64,000 nucleotides of DNA from Hydrogenobaculum sp. 3684 (GTDB lineage: Bacteria; Aquificota; Aquificia; Aquificales; Aquificaceae): contig NC_015557.1 in assembly GCF_000213785.1 (NCBI RefSeq), positions 62,001-126,000 of the forward strand. The letters run 5' to 3'. The notes under the pieces are model-generated. The model worked only from the letters and a program-made list of their open reading frames with translations, did no database searches and was not told the origin of the DNA. Shown here one piece after another: positions 43,361 to 52,325 of this stretch. Positions within the stretch are counted from its first letter, which is position 1. The number at the start of each line of letters is the position of its first letter. The position numbers were made by a program, and so were the translations under genes.

Positions 43361-43624
43361 ATGGCATCAAAGGCAAGTGGTGGTTCAACAAGAAACGGTA
43401 GAGATAGTAATTCAAAGCGCCTTGGTGTTAAGGCTTTTGGTGGACAGTTTGTAAAAGCTGGTTCTATTATAATCCGTCAAAGAGGTACCAAGGTGCACCC
43501 AGGTAAAAACGTGGGTCTTGGATCCGACTATACTATCTTTGCTCTCAAAGACGGTATAGTAAAGTTTGAAGAGAAAGGTAAAAAGAAGTTTGTCAGCATA
43601 GAGCCGGTAGAAGCAAGTGCATAA
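43361..43624 (+). CDS. rpmA: 50S ribosomal protein L27
   Basis: An 87-residue L27 beginning [20 protein letters not shown], with no N-terminal cleavage extension like that of Firmicutes, so the flexible arm near the peptidyl-transferase centre is made directly. V-H-P-G-K-N-V-G-x-G-x-D-Y-T-I-F-A-L is intact. The TetR gene overlaps its end by 8 nt. Confidence 0.96.
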   Translation: MASKASGGSTRNGRDSNSKRLGVKAFGGQFVKAGSIIIRQRGTKVHPGKNVGLGSDYTIFALKDGIVKFEEKGKKKFVSIEPVEASA

Positions 43625-44234
43625 GACAGTAGAAGAAAAGACGCCTCAAAGAGAGAGCACGAAAGACAAAATAATAGAGATAGCGGCTGAGATAATTTCT
43701 CAGGAAGGTTTAAGAGGCTTTACGGCAAAAAATATAGCCACAAGGCTCAATATAACCGACGCCGCTATATTTAAGCATTTTAAAGATATGAACGATATAG
43801 TGCAAGCGGTAGTCAAAAAGTATACAGGAGAGTGTTTAACAGCTATAAGAAGTATAGTATTTGATAGAGATTTATCGATCCAGCAAAAAATAGACAAAAT
43901 AATGGATACTCATATGGACATGCTTGAGAAAAGTAAAGGTGCTATTCCAGTTCTGTGCTTTGAGATATCAAGGTCAAACATATACGATAATAGAGCTGTT
44001 GTAAGTTTTTTGGAAAACTATTTTGATCTTATAAGCATCCTTTTTCATAGAGGTATTGAGGAAGGTATTATAAAAAAAGATTTAGACATAGAAGAGGCTG
44101 CCTTCACATTTTTAGGGCTTTTACAATCAAGAGTGTTTATATGGTTTTTGAGGGGGAAAGAAGGTAGCATAGTAAAAGATAAAAAAACATTGAAGATGCT
44201 ATTTGAGGAGGGGTTGTTTGATGCAAGTCCATAA
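43617..44234 (+). CDS. TetR/AcrR family transcriptional regulator
   Basis: A 205-residue regulator starting at a GTG inside the rpmA stop region. The N-terminal helix-turn-helix is complete: [19 protein letters not shown] at about 19-37, then [22 protein letters not shown], the common TetR pattern with IYKHFKSK replaced by IFKHFKDM. The C-terminal ligand domain is typical of the YcdC/TetR_C class. Its target may be the GH57 gene, which it overlaps by 14 nt, or a distant transporter. Expression with ribosomal protein genes is unusual for a repressor. Confidence 0.88.
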   Translation: MHKTVEEKTPQRESTKDKIIEIAAEIISQEGLRGFTAKNIATRLNITDAAIFKHFKDMNDIVQAVVKKYTGECLTAIRSIVFDRDLSIQQKIDKIMDTHMDMLEKSKGAIPVLCFEISRSNIYDNRAVVSFLENYFDLISILFHRGIEEGIIKKDLDIEEAAFTFLGLLQSRVFIWFLRGKEGSIVKDKKTLKMLFEEGLFDASP

Positions 44235-46269
44235 GTATTTTGTAGTTCACGGACATTTTTATCAACCTATCAGGATAAGCCCATCTTTAGGTGAAATTGA
44301 TTTAGAACCATCTGCCTATCCTTATGAAAACTGGAACAAAAGAATACTTAGAGAATGTTATCTTCCAAACGCTTACGCTCATATAAAAGAAGACGAATTG
44401 GTGATAGATATAGTAAATAACTACGATCATATTAGCTTTAACATAGGTTATACGCTACTTAGCTGGTTTGAAAAGCACGAGCCTTATATTCTTGATATTC
44501 TTAAGAAAAGCTCAAAAAACGCTTTAGCTTTGGCTTTTAACCATACGATACTGCCTTTGGATCCACGGTTTGATAAAGAGATACAAGTTTATTGGGGTAT
44601 AAAAACCCACGAGTATTATTTTGGTGTCAAGCCAAAGGGCATGTGGCTACCAGAGTGTGCTGTAAATTATGAGACGTTAGAAGTCTTTAAGGCTTTTGGT
44701 ATAGAGTATGTCATATTGGCTCCTCATCAGGTTTCCAACAAAACTTCTAAAAACTATGGTTATATAAAATTAAAAAACGGTAATATAAAAGTTTTTATAT
44801 ACGATGGTATTGTCTCTGCTAAACTTTCCTTTGAAGATCTTCTTACAGATGTAAAAAGACTTGTGGATGTTTTCAAGCAATCTGGGGATATTATTCCAAT
44901 AGTTGCCACTGATGGGGAAACTTTTGGTCATCACAAAAAGTTTGGTGAGATGGGACTTGCTTATCTTTCAAAGCTTATACCTTTAAAAGCTCTAAACGAT
45001 CTTGTGGAAGAGCTAAAAGATTTTGATTATGAATTTAAGTTGGTAGAAAATACCTCTTGGAGTTGTCCTCACGGTATAGAGCGCTGGCGAACGCATTGTG
45101 GTTGCAACTCTGGTGCTCATCCAGATTGGAATCAGTACTGGCGCGGACCTTTGAGAGAGGCTTTAGAGTTTCTAAGACAAAAAGTCAGAGAAAATTTAGA
45201 AAATATAGCTAAAAAGTTTAAAATAGATTTAAAACAACTTTTATTTGAATACGTAGATGTTATCCTTGGTGTAAAGGATACAGAAGAGTTTTTGAAAGAA
45301 AAGGGCATTGACGATGAAGAGTATAAGCTTGCTTTTGCCAAACTTCTAAACGCCTATAAATGTGTACAGTTTTCATTCTCTTCAGATGCTTGGTTTTTTG
45401 ACGATGTGTCTGGAGTTGAGGTAAAACACGCTCTTGATATGGCAAAGTACGCTATATACTTGTTAAAAGACTATGAAGATATTGAGATACCTTTTATAAA
45501 CATTTTGCAAAACGCCAAAGGCAATACCAAGGAAAGACCTACCGCAAAAGATGTGTATATAAAAGATGCAAAAGTGTATACCCTTGAAGATGTAGCGTCT
45601 TATTTGGCTATTATGAATCACTACGGTTATATAAAGGACGAAGGGTATTTTGTTAAATTTTATTATAAAATCTCCACTTCTGGAAATTATATATACGTAT
45701 TTATAAAAGATAAAGAAACCCTTGAGCAAAATTCTTTTGAGTTTAATATAAAAGATTTAGATGTGTCTAATATGTTTGGGGCTTTTAAAAAAGATATAAC
45801 GGAGTTTTTGATATACAATACAATTAAAGAGAATATAAAGCATTACGAAGAGCTTATAAAACAAATTATCTCAAATATATCACACATAGAAGTCCTTTCT
45901 CCATTTATAGAACAGCAAAAAGCTTTTATAGAGCAAATAGCGAAGAATGTTTTACTTTATATGTTAAAACAAAACTACGATATAGAAGATATTGTTTCTT
46001 TTTATATTGAGCTTGTAAATTTTGGTGTGAATTTAAAATCTGTTTATATTACAAAAGAAGCTAGTAAATATCTATATAGAAAGGCAAAAGAGTTACCAAA
46101 CAACGAAGACGAATTTTTAAAGATACTCGGTTTTGTAAAACTTTATAACAAAGATGAAAAAGATTACAATCTTATGATAGGTATATGGGGTACTCAAAAT
46201 GAGGTATGGGCTAAAAAAGACCTTATAAAAAATAAATCTATCTTAGATGCACTTCACATAGCTTATTGA
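44221..46269 (+). CDS. glycoside hydrolase family 57 protein (DUF3536-containing)
   Basis: A 682-residue GH57-type protein. The N-terminal barrel opens VVHGHFYQPIR; M-W-L-P-E-C-A-V-N-Y-E near 143 bears the region of the nucleophile glutamate, and TDGETFGHHKKFGEMG near 235 the aspartate region. The C-terminal part is the DUF3536 domain usual in this subgroup. GH57 enzymes act on alpha-glucans (amylase, branching, 4-alpha-glucanotransferase), so a glycogen role is probable, but the exact reaction is unknown. The ATG at 44221 follows GAGGAGGGG; an earlier in-frame TTG at 44203 is rejected. Confidence 0.88.
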   Translation: MQVHKYFVVHGHFYQPIRISPSLGEIDLEPSAYPYENWNKRILRECYLPNAYAHIKEDELVIDIVNNYDHISFNIGYTLLSWFEKHEPYILDILKKSSKNALALAFNHTILPLDPRFDKEIQVYWGIKTHEYYFGVKPKGMWLPECAVNYETLEVFKAFGIEYVILAPHQVSNKTSKNYGYIKLKNGNIKVFIYDGIVSAKLSFEDLLTDVKRLVDVFKQSGDIIPIVATDGETFGHHKKFGEMGLAYLSKLIPLKALNDLVEELKDFDYEFKLVENTSWSCPHGIERWRTHCGCNSGAHPDWNQYWRGPLREALEFLRQKVRENLENIAKKFKIDLKQLLFEYVDVILGVKDTEEFLKEKGIDDEEYKLAFAKLLNAYKCVQFSFSSDAWFFDDVSGVEVKHALDMAKYAIYLLKDYEDIEIPFINILQNAKGNTKERPTAKDVYIKDAKVYTLEDVASYLAIMNHYGYIKDEGYFVKFYYKISTSGNYIYVFIKDKETLEQNSFEFNIKDLDVSNMFGAFKKDITEFLIYNTIKENIKHYEELIKQIISNISHIEVLSPFIEQQKAFIEQIAKNVLLYMLKQNYDIEDIVSFYIELVNFGVNLKSVYITKEASKYLYRKAKELPNNEDEFLKILGFVKLYNKDEKDYNLMIGIWGTQNEVWAKKDLIKNKSILDALHIAY

Positions 46270-46283
46270 TGTAAAATATTTTT

Positions 46284-47483
46284 ATGTATAGTCAACCGGA
46301 CGAAAAAGGTTATTTTAAAGAAGGAGATATAGCTTTTGGTGGAAGGTTTTTACCTGAAACGTTGATGTATGCTCTTGAAGAGCTTGAATATTTTTATAAA
46401 AAACTCAAAGACGATGAGTCTTTTAAAAATCAACTAAATTATTACCTAAAAGATTACGCTGGAAGGCCAACTCCTCTTTATTTTGCCCAAAAACTTTCCG
46501 ATCTTGCCGGTGCTAAGATATATCTTAAAAGAGAAGATTTGCTTCATACAGGAGCGCATAAGATAAACAACGCTATAGGGCAATGTCTTTTGGCTAAAAA
46601 GATGGGTAAACACCGTATTATAGCTGAGACAGGTGCAGGACAGCACGGTGTGGCTACGGCTACCGCTTGTGCGTTGCTTGGTCTTGAGTGCGTTGTTTAT
46701 ATGGGTGAAGAAGACGTTAGGCGTCAGAGGTTAAATGTTTTCAGAATGGAGCTTTTAGGTGCAAAGGTAGAAGTGGTGACTTCTGGTACAAAAACTTTGA
46801 AAGATGCCATCAATGAAGCGTTGAGAGATTGGGTTACAAACGTTGAAACCACTCATTATGTAGTTGGTTCTGTAGTAGGCCCACATCCTTTTCCTATGAT
46901 AGTGAGAGATTTTCAAAAGGTAATAGGAGAAGAGACAAAGTCTCAAATAATAGAAAAAGAGGGAAGACTTCCTGATTTTGTCATAGCCTGTGTAGGTGGT
47001 GGTTCGAACTCCATAGGCATTTTTTACCCTTTTATTGATGATAAAGAGGTTAAGCTTATAGGTGTTGAAGCGGGTGGGCTTGGTCTTGCTAGTAAAAAAC
47101 ATGCGGCACCTTTATCGGACGGTGAAGTGGGAATACTTCATGGCATGAAATCTTACTTTATGCAGGATGAAGAAGGTCAAATATTGGGTACTCATTCTGT
47201 ATCTGCTGGTCTTGATTATCCTGGTGTGGGTCCTGAGCATGCTTTCTTAAAAGCTACGAAAAGAGCTACATACATATATGCTACTGACGAAGAGGCGCTG
47301 GAGGGTTTTAAGCTTTTAGCAAAAACAGAAGGTATAATACCTGCTTTGGAATCTTCTCATGCTGTTATAAAGGCTATAGATATTGCCAAAGAAAACCCCG
47401 GTTCTTTAATGATAATAAACCTCTCCGGTAGAGGCGATAAGGATGTAAATCAGATATTTGATATGTTTAAAGGTGGCATTTAG
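46284..47483 (+). CDS. trpB: tryptophan synthase beta chain
   Basis: A 399-residue TrpB1, which joins indole and serine. The PLP lysine is K93 in H-T-G-A-H-K-I-N-N; the phosphate loop G-G-G-S-N-S-I-G lies near 236, and E-T-G-A-G-Q-H-G is intact. trpA is not adjacent and no other trp gene lies nearby, which is common in Aquificales. It starts 14 bp after the GH57 gene. A divergent unknown gene lies just 3' on the other strand. Confidence 0.96.
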   Translation: MYSQPDEKGYFKEGDIAFGGRFLPETLMYALEELEYFYKKLKDDESFKNQLNYYLKDYAGRPTPLYFAQKLSDLAGAKIYLKREDLLHTGAHKINNAIGQCLLAKKMGKHRIIAETGAGQHGVATATACALLGLECVVYMGEEDVRRQRLNVFRMELLGAKVEVVTSGTKTLKDAINEALRDWVTNVETTHYVVGSVVGPHPFPMIVRDFQKVIGEETKSQIIEKEGRLPDFVIACVGGGSNSIGIFYPFIDDKEVKLIGVEAGGLGLASKKHAAPLSDGEVGILHGMKSYFMQDEEGQILGTHSVSAGLDYPGVGPEHAFLKATKRATYIYATDEEALEGFKLLAKTEGIIPALESSHAVIKAIDIAKENPGSLMIINLSGRGDKDVNQIFDMFKGGI

Positions 47484-47485
47484 CT

Positions 47486-47854
47486 TTATATCTTTTTCGC
47501 CAGAGTTTCTAAGAATTCCTCATAAGTTTTTGATATCTGATCTGCTTTTTCACATAGATTTTTATCCATGAGTATATCCTTTTTCATCAAAAATGGTCTT
47601 ATCGTATTTTCATAGTTGTTTTTATGTTCCAAGTAATCGTATTTTATATCCTCTTTATCCATGTTTTCTATATCTATCATGTAAGATTTGTAAAGGACTT
47701 TTACAGATATAAGTAGATGCTCTAATTCCTTTGATAAATCGCCCTTATCTTTACCAGCCAAAAATATCCTGTTAAATTTTGAATAATTTAAGTTTTCCAT
47801 GCTTTTAATATATTGTATAACCTTTAAAAAGGGATGATCAAAATAAGTATGCAA
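47486..47854 (-). CDS. hypothetical helical protein, up to 122 residues
   Basis: The product is rich in charged helices (LSKELEHLLISVKVLYKSYMIDI, KADQISKTYEEFLETLAKKI) with no signal peptide or cysteine motif; it could be a small helical bundle. No family recognised. The longest frame begins at a TTG (47854); the first ATG is at 47800, giving 104 residues. Neither has a good ribosome site. It ends 2 bp from the trpB stop, convergent. Confidence 0.5.
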   Translation of the reverse strand: MHTYFDHPFLKVIQYIKSMENLNYSKFNRIFLAGKDKGDLSKELEHLLISVKVLYKSYMIDIENMDKEDIKYDYLEHKNNYENTIRPFLMKKDILMDKNLCEKADQISKTYEEFLETLAKKI

Positions 47855-47904
47855 TATTTTGCAACATGAATATGTGTAGAGATTTGCTTTACTAAGTTTT
47901 GTGC

Positions 47905-47971
47905 TATAATTATAACTCTAACCAGCGCTTGCCGTATAGCGCTATATAAGTGACGGTGCCTTTTGGCTTTA
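47905..47971 (+). promoter_or_regulatory. promoter and possible pseudoknot leader of the CysO-type gene
   Basis: TATAAT (47905-47910) begins a leader of about 65 nt. AGCGCT (47924-47929) pairs with AGCGCT (47938-47943); within the loop CCGT (47932-47935) can pair with ACGG (47953-47956) downstream, an H-type pseudoknot pattern. GCC-TTTT-GGC (47958-47967) forms a small hairpin just before the AAGGAGAGG ribosome site. No known riboswitch class was recognised. Confidence 0.45.
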
Positions 47972-47981
47972 AGGAGAGGAT

Positions 47982-48260
47982 ATGGCTATAACCGTTAGAA
48001 TACCAACACCTTTGAGAAGATTGGCCAATGGCCAAGGAGAAGTAAGCGTAGAGGCTAAAAACATAAGAGAGCTTATAGATGCCTTAGAAGCCTCTTATCC
48101 TGGTTTTAAAGAAAGGCTTGTGGATGAAAATGGAGAGCTAAGAAGGTTTGTAAACCTTTATTTAAACGATGAGGATATAAGATTTTTAAAAGGTATAGAT
48201 ACAGAGCTAAAAGATGGAGATACGCTTTCTATAGTTCCAGCGATTGCAGGTGGTGTTTGA
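47982..48260 (+). CDS. MoaD/ThiS-family sulfur carrier, CysO-like
   Basis: A 92-residue ubiquitin-fold sulfur carrier. V-R-I-P-T-P-L-R-R, the middle RRFVNLYLNDEDIRF and the end D-G-D-T-L-S-I-V-P-A-I-A-G-G are closest to mycobacterial CysO, which is thiocarboxylated on its terminal glycine and gives sulfur to O-phosphoserine for cysteine. Here one extra Val follows the GG, so a C-terminal cut (as done by Mec-type peptidases for CysO in some species) may be needed. It could also serve molybdopterin or other sulfur transfers. Its 3' end overlaps the convergent miaA gene by 32 bp. Confidence 0.82.
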   Translation: MAITVRIPTPLRRLANGQGEVSVEAKNIRELIDALEASYPGFKERLVDENGELRRFVNLYLNDEDIRFLKGIDTELKDGDTLSIVPAIAGGV

Positions 48261-49125
48261 TATCTTCGATGGTTCTTATTGGTGTGAAGGTGGTTTTTTG
48301 AAACCATCTTCTTTGCCTTGAAGCATACTCTTTTGTGTTTTTTATTATATTTTCTATAGCCTCTTTAAGGCTTGATTTACCTTCTATATAAGGTATCATC
48401 TCTTTGTAGCCTATAGCCTGAGAAGATGTCATGGCTTCTTTGTACCCTAAACAAAGCAAATTTATACATTCTGCTTCAAGCCCTTGCTCTATCATATAGT
48501 ATGTTCTTTTTTCTATGTTTTTGTTTAGCTCTTCTTGAGTAAGGTTTGTATAAAAGCCTAAAACTTTCATTTTTGGTTCATGCCATTTGTGGAATGTGGA
48601 AAAGGGTTTTCCAGTGTTTATAAACACTTCTAACGCTCTTATTATACGTTTTTTATCGTTTTTTCCTATTTTTTCTGCGTATACTTTATCTACGGTTTTA
48701 AGCTTTTCATATAAAAAATGAAGTCCTTTTTTGTTTGCTATATTTTCTAATTTCTTTCTAAGTTTAAAATCTGGTTCTGAAGTTTCAGGTAAGCCGTATA
48801 AGAGAGCTTGGATATAGAGGTATGTACCACCTACTATTATTGGTATTTTACCTTTTTCTTTTATTTGCTTGATAATGTTTTTTGTTTTTTCCACATATAT
48901 ATAAGTATCAAAATATTCATTTGGTAATACTACATCTATCATATGGTATTTTATCTCTTTTCTTTTTTCTAAACTTGGCTTTGCGGTGCCTATGTTCATA
49001 AATTTGTATACACACATGGAATCCGCGCTTATTATCTCTGTGTTTAAAAGCTTTGCCAACTCGTGAGCAATTTCTGTTTTACCGGATGCCGTGGGCCCAC
49101 CTATTATTATGGCGTCTATAGACAT
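48229..49125 (-). CDS. miaA: tRNA dimethylallyltransferase
   Basis: A 298-residue MiaA, adding the isopentenyl group to A37 of tRNAs that read UNN codons. The P-loop G-G-P-T-A-S-G-K-T spans about 8-16; D-S-M-C-V-Y, G-G-T-Y-L-Y, and the tRNA-binding Q-A-I-G-Y-K-E are intact (the family usually has SMQVY: M-C is a small deviation). It overlaps tsaE by 10 nt upstream, and the sulfur carrier gene by 32 bp at the 3' end on the opposite strand. Confidence 0.95.
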   Translation of the reverse strand: MSIDAIIIGGPTASGKTEIAHELAKLLNTEIISADSMCVYKFMNIGTAKPSLEKRKEIKYHMIDVVLPNEYFDTYIYVEKTKNIIKQIKEKGKIPIIVGGTYLYIQALLYGLPETSEPDFKLRKKLENIANKKGLHFLYEKLKTVDKVYAEKIGKNDKKRIIRALEVFINTGKPFSTFHKWHEPKMKVLGFYTNLTQEELNKNIEKRTYYMIEQGLEAECINLLCLGYKEAMTSSQAIGYKEMIPYIEGKSSLKEAIENIIKNTKEYASRQRRWFQKTTFTPIRTIEDIKHHLQSLEL

Positions 49126-49517
49126 AATTTAAACAGCCTTTTATTTTGACCTATATCTTTTATACTAAGTTTTTTTGTGCATTCTATTTCTTTTGGCCAC
49201 TCTACAAAGGTTATAGATTCGCTTTGTTTTTCTTTTATATAATCTATAAAACTTTTTACATTTTCTACTCTGTAGAAGTCTACATGCAACACGTCAAAGT
49301 CTTTCAACTTGTATTCGTTTATTATTGAAAACGTGGGACTTGATACATCGTAAAAGTTGTAGCTTTTAAGAAAAGCTTTCACAAACGTAGTTTTTCCAGA
49401 TCCAAGATCACCTTCTAAGCATACTACGTCTGATACTTTCATATAATCTTTTACAAGATTTACAAATTCATCTAAATTATCTAATGTGATAATGTCTATT
49501 ATGTATTTGTTTTGCAT
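49116..49517 (-). CDS. tsaE: tRNA threonylcarbamoyladenosine biosynthesis ATPase TsaE
   Basis: A 133-residue P-loop ATPase with L-E-G-D-L-G-S-G-K-T-T-F-V-K near residue 35-48 and S-P-T-F-S-I-I-N-E-Y (T and Y binding switch region). TsaE drives turnover of the TsaBD complex that makes t6A37 in tRNA. It overlaps miaA, so two A37-modifying enzymes share one transcript. Confidence 0.92.
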   Translation of the reverse strand: MQNKYIIDIITLDNLDEFVNLVKDYMKVSDVVCLEGDLGSGKTTFVKAFLKSYNFYDVSSPTFSIINEYKLKDFDVLHVDFYRVENVKSFIDYIKEKQSESITFVEWPKEIECTKKLSIKDIGQNKRLFKLCL

Positions 49518-49566
49518 AAGTGTTGATTATATCAGATGTACAAAGCTTTAAACATGAGCATTATCA

Positions 49567-49595
49567 TTGAATTTAAGTTTTTAATATGATAAAAT
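49567..49595 (+). promoter_or_regulatory. promoter of the initiator tRNA
   Basis: TTGAAT (49567-49572), 17-bp spacer, TAAAAT (49590-49595); the tRNA starts 6 bp later. Confidence 0.65.
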
Positions 49596-49600
49596 TTTAT

Positions 49601-49674
<74 letters not shown>

Positions 49675-49689
49675 CTTAACTTTTGATTT

Positions 49690-50310
49690 TTAAACCTCTT
49701 TAATCTTTTTGTAAAAGAAAATGTTGTTTATTTTCATAGTTTCGAAAAACTGAGTATGTATACGGTTTAGCACTTCTGTCATAGATACTATAAAAAACTG
49801 CCCATTTTTATAGTGTAAGCTATATTCTTTATAGCAATTAGCTTCGAATCGTCGTTAAAATATATTAGGACATTTCTGCAAAATGCCACGTCAAATACTT
49901 CTCTATAGGTTGTAAAATCTTCTTTTCTTATGAGGTTTAACTGCTTAAATTGTATTTTTTCATTATAGAATCTTTTATTTTGAAACTATCTTCTTTTATA
50001 TCTAAAAATCTATGATATTCTTGCGGTATATCTAACATTTCTCTTTTTGGATATATGCCAGTTTTTGCTTTCTCTAAGTAAGTCTCATTTATATCAAAGC
50101 CTATTATTTGATATGGTATAGCGTTGGCTTCAAACATCAGTTTGTCGTGGCAGACTTGTTGGTCGTGGCAGATTTGTCTTATAAAAACATGTTTAATTTT
50201 TTTGCTAAAAGCATCAAACGCTCATCTGGATAGTAGTTGCCAGTTAACTCATAAATTATCTTTCTCAATTCTTCAAAGAATTTGCCACTTATACTAGTTT
50301 CTTGTTCCAA
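49690..50310 (-). pseudogene. cheR: decayed CheR chemotaxis methyltransferase
   Basis: Pieces of CheR read in order on the minus strand. A TTG at 50310 inside trmD opens 43 residues like the CheR N-terminal helices (GKFFEELRKIIYELTG), stopping at 50179. A gap that lacks about 80 family residues follows and holds a 16-bp repeat, GTCGTGGCAGA[CT]TTGT (50144-50159, 50162-50177). Then IIGFDINETYLEKAKTGIYP runs to a stop near 49937. In a shifted frame comes FDVAFCRNVLIYFND, the CheR hallmark. A further shift gives FFIVSMTEVLN, the remains of FLGHSESL, ending at 49690. At least two frameshifts and one deletion make it inactive. No other chemotaxis gene is in the window. Confidence 0.85.
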
Positions 50311-51047
50311 CCTAATATCTCCTCAAAACTTAGATTTGTTTTTATGGCTTCTAAAAATAGCTTTTCTATATTGGTTAATTTTTTTGGTATTAAATCCGGT
50401 CTTAATTTTACCGTAAGCTCTATTCGTTCCCATAGACTCCAGAGCTCTATTAGTTTGTGATTTCCGGTTTTTAATACCCATGGTATCTTATGACCTTTAA
50501 ATTCTTCTGGTCTTGTATAAACTGGATAACCAAGCCATTTGTTTGAAAAAGAGTCTTGCTCTAAACTTTCTTTGTCTGACAAAACCCCTTCTAAAAGTCT
50601 TGTTATACCATCTATTATTGAAAGTGCCACCAATTCCCCGCTGCTTAGTATAAAGTCTCCTATGGATATGTCCAAATCTACTATATTGTCTACTCTTTTG
50701 TCCATTCCTTCATATCTACCACATAATATTATAATATTTTTTTTATTTTTTAAATTGTTTAATATGTGCTGGTTTATTGTTTTGCCCCATGGCTCTGGTT
50801 TTATTACAAAGGGTTTTTGAGATGTGATAGACAATACGTGCTCATAAGCAGCCACTATAGGCTCTGGTTTTAATACCATCCCTGGGAACCCACCGTAAGC
50901 GGTATCATCTACTTTTTCATAAAAATTTCTTGGGTTTACAGTATGAACACTGACAAACCCTTGTTTTATGGCTTTTGATAAGATACCAAATTTAGTATAA
51001 CACTCTATTATTTCTGGAAATATGCTAACTACGAAAAAATTAATCAT
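50289..51047 (-). CDS. trmD: tRNA (guanine-37-N1)-methyltransferase
   Basis: A 252-residue TrmD, the SPOUT enzyme that makes m1G37 to prevent +1 frameshifting. D-D-x-A-Y-G-G-F-P-G-M-V (about 46-57), L-C-G-R-Y-E-G-M-D (around 112-120), G-D-F-I-L-S-S-G-E (near 133-141) and W-L-G-Y-P-V-Y-T-R-P are all present. It overlaps atpZ by 8 nt upstream. The cheR remnant overlaps its last codons. Confidence 0.96.
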   Translation of the reverse strand: MINFFVVSIFPEIIECYTKFGILSKAIKQGFVSVHTVNPRNFYEKVDDTAYGGFPGMVLKPEPIVAAYEHVLSITSQKPFVIKPEPWGKTINQHILNNLKNKKNIIILCGRYEGMDKRVDNIVDLDISIGDFILSSGELVALSIIDGITRLLEGVLSDKESLEQDSFSNKWLGYPVYTRPEEFKGHKIPWVLKTGNHKLIELWSLWERIELTVKLRPDLIPKKLTNIEKLFLEAIKTNLSFEEILGWNKKLV

Positions 51048-51258
51048 CTTTTAACGTTTTTTTAAAATCTTGGTAAGCGTTTTTAAAACCAGCTATTATG
51101 CCAAAAGCTAAAAATATAAACAAAAACAAAGGGGATGTGTTTTTATGGAAAAATTCAAAAGCCAACTTATCAAGCATATATCCAACGAATAAGCCTGCTA
51201 TTATACCACCAAGGATGTTAAAAGCAACATTTAAAGCACTAAACTCTTTTAGGTTCAT
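51040..51258 (-). CDS. AtpZ/AtpI-type ATP synthase accessory membrane protein
   Basis: A 72-residue protein with two membrane helices. N-I-L-G-G-I-I-A-G-L-F-V-G-Y-M-L-D-K in helix 1 and LAFGIIAGFKNAYQDFKK in helix 2 are the AtpZ pattern, a small partner of F-type ATP synthase linked to Mg2+ supply or c-ring assembly. It lies between pheA (4-nt overlap) and trmD (8-nt overlap), away from any atp operon. Confidence 0.82.
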   Translation of the reverse strand: MNLKEFSALNVAFNILGGIIAGLFVGYMLDKLAFEFFHKNTSPLFLFIFLAFGIIAGFKNAYQDFKKTLKDD

Positions 51259-52325
51259 CTTGGATAAGAGCCCAAAAATTTTATCATATGGCTGTTTTTG
51301 TCAAGTTCTTCTAATGCTTCTTTTACATTTTTATCTTCGATATGTCCTTCCATATCTACATAAAATATATCATCCCAAGCCTTTTTCTTGGAAGGCCTTG
51401 ACTCTATTTTAGTAAGGTTTATATTGTGCCTATAAAATATTTCAAGGGCTTTATAAAGGGCTCCTGTTTGGTTTTTAACACCCATAATGATGCTGGTTTT
51501 ATCTTTTCCTGTGGGCTTTGTAAGTGTTTTACCTATTATTAAAAATCTTGTGAAGTTATTTTTTTGGTCTTGGATGTTTTTTGCCAATATGTTTAATCCG
51601 TAAACGTAAGCTGCTACTTCAGATGCTATAGCTGCCGTTCCTGGTTCTTTTTGAGCTATTTCACAGGCGTTTGCAGTGCTTTTGGCTTCTAATATTTCTG
51701 CAAAAGGAAGATGCTTTTCTAAAAATTTCCTGCTTTGCGCTAGCGCATGTTTGTGGGAATATACTTTGCTTATTTTAGCAATATCTCTTTCTAACGATAA
51801 CAGAAATAGATTTATGGGTATTATGATTTCTCCTACTATAAAAAGATCCGCATCCATTAAAAGATCAATGGTATGATTTACTATCCCTTCTATGGTGTTT
51901 TCTATGGGCACTACTCCGTAATGGGCGTTTCCCGATTCTACAAGCTCAAAAACTGTAGAGATAGAATCGCAGGCAATATAATCAGAAGATAATCCAAAAT
52001 GGGATATGGCTGCCTGATGGGTAAACGTTGCTTTTGGCCCAAAGTAGGCTATCTTTACAGCTCCTTCCAAAGATGATATGGCAGATATAATCTCTTTATA
52101 TATTATTTCCAGTGCTTCTTTTGGAAACAAACCGTATTTTTCATTTTCTTTTATTACGTTTGATATAACTTCTTTTTCCCTTTGTAAGTTCCTAACTTGT
52201 ATATTTTGCTGTTTTTTTATTTCTCCTATCTTTTTTGCAATATCAGCTCTTTTGTTTAGAAGCTCTACTATTTTTGCGTCTATTTTGTCTATCTCGCTTC
52301 TTAAATCCTCTAACTCTTTGGTCAT
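51255..52325 (-). CDS. pheA: bifunctional chorismate mutase/prephenate dehydratase
   Basis: A 356-residue P-protein that turns chorismate into phenylpyruvate. The AroQ mutase domain covers about 1-85 (LRSEIDKIDAKIVELLNKR), the dehydratase about 90-275 (AYFGPKATFTHQAA, VPIENTIEGIVNHTIDLL), and an ACT domain the end, with E-S-R-P-S in its phenylalanine-binding site, so feedback inhibition by Phe is expected. It overlaps neighbours by 4 nt on both sides. Confidence 0.95.
   Translation of the reverse strand: MTKELEDLRSEIDKIDAKIVELLNKRADIAKKIGEIKKQQNIQVRNLQREKEVISNVIKENEKYGLFPKEALEIIYKEIISAISSLEGAVKIAYFGPKATFTHQAAISHFGLSSDYIACDSISTVFELVESGNAHYGVVPIENTIEGIVNHTIDLLMDADLFIVGEIIIPINLFLLSLERDIAKISKVYSHKHALAQSRKFLEKHLPFAEILEAKSTANACEIAQKEPGTAAIASEVAAYVYGLNILAKNIQDQKNNFTRFLIIGKTLTKPTGKDKTSIIMGVKNQTGALYKALEIFYRHNINLTKIESRPSKKKAWDDIFYVDMEGHIEDKNVKEALEELDKNSHMIKFLGSYPR

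Noticed and set aside
49937-50137. Stand-alone 66-residue gene
   Set aside because: The sequence is the middle of CheR, and flanking CheR pieces lie in other frames, so it is a pseudogene fragment.
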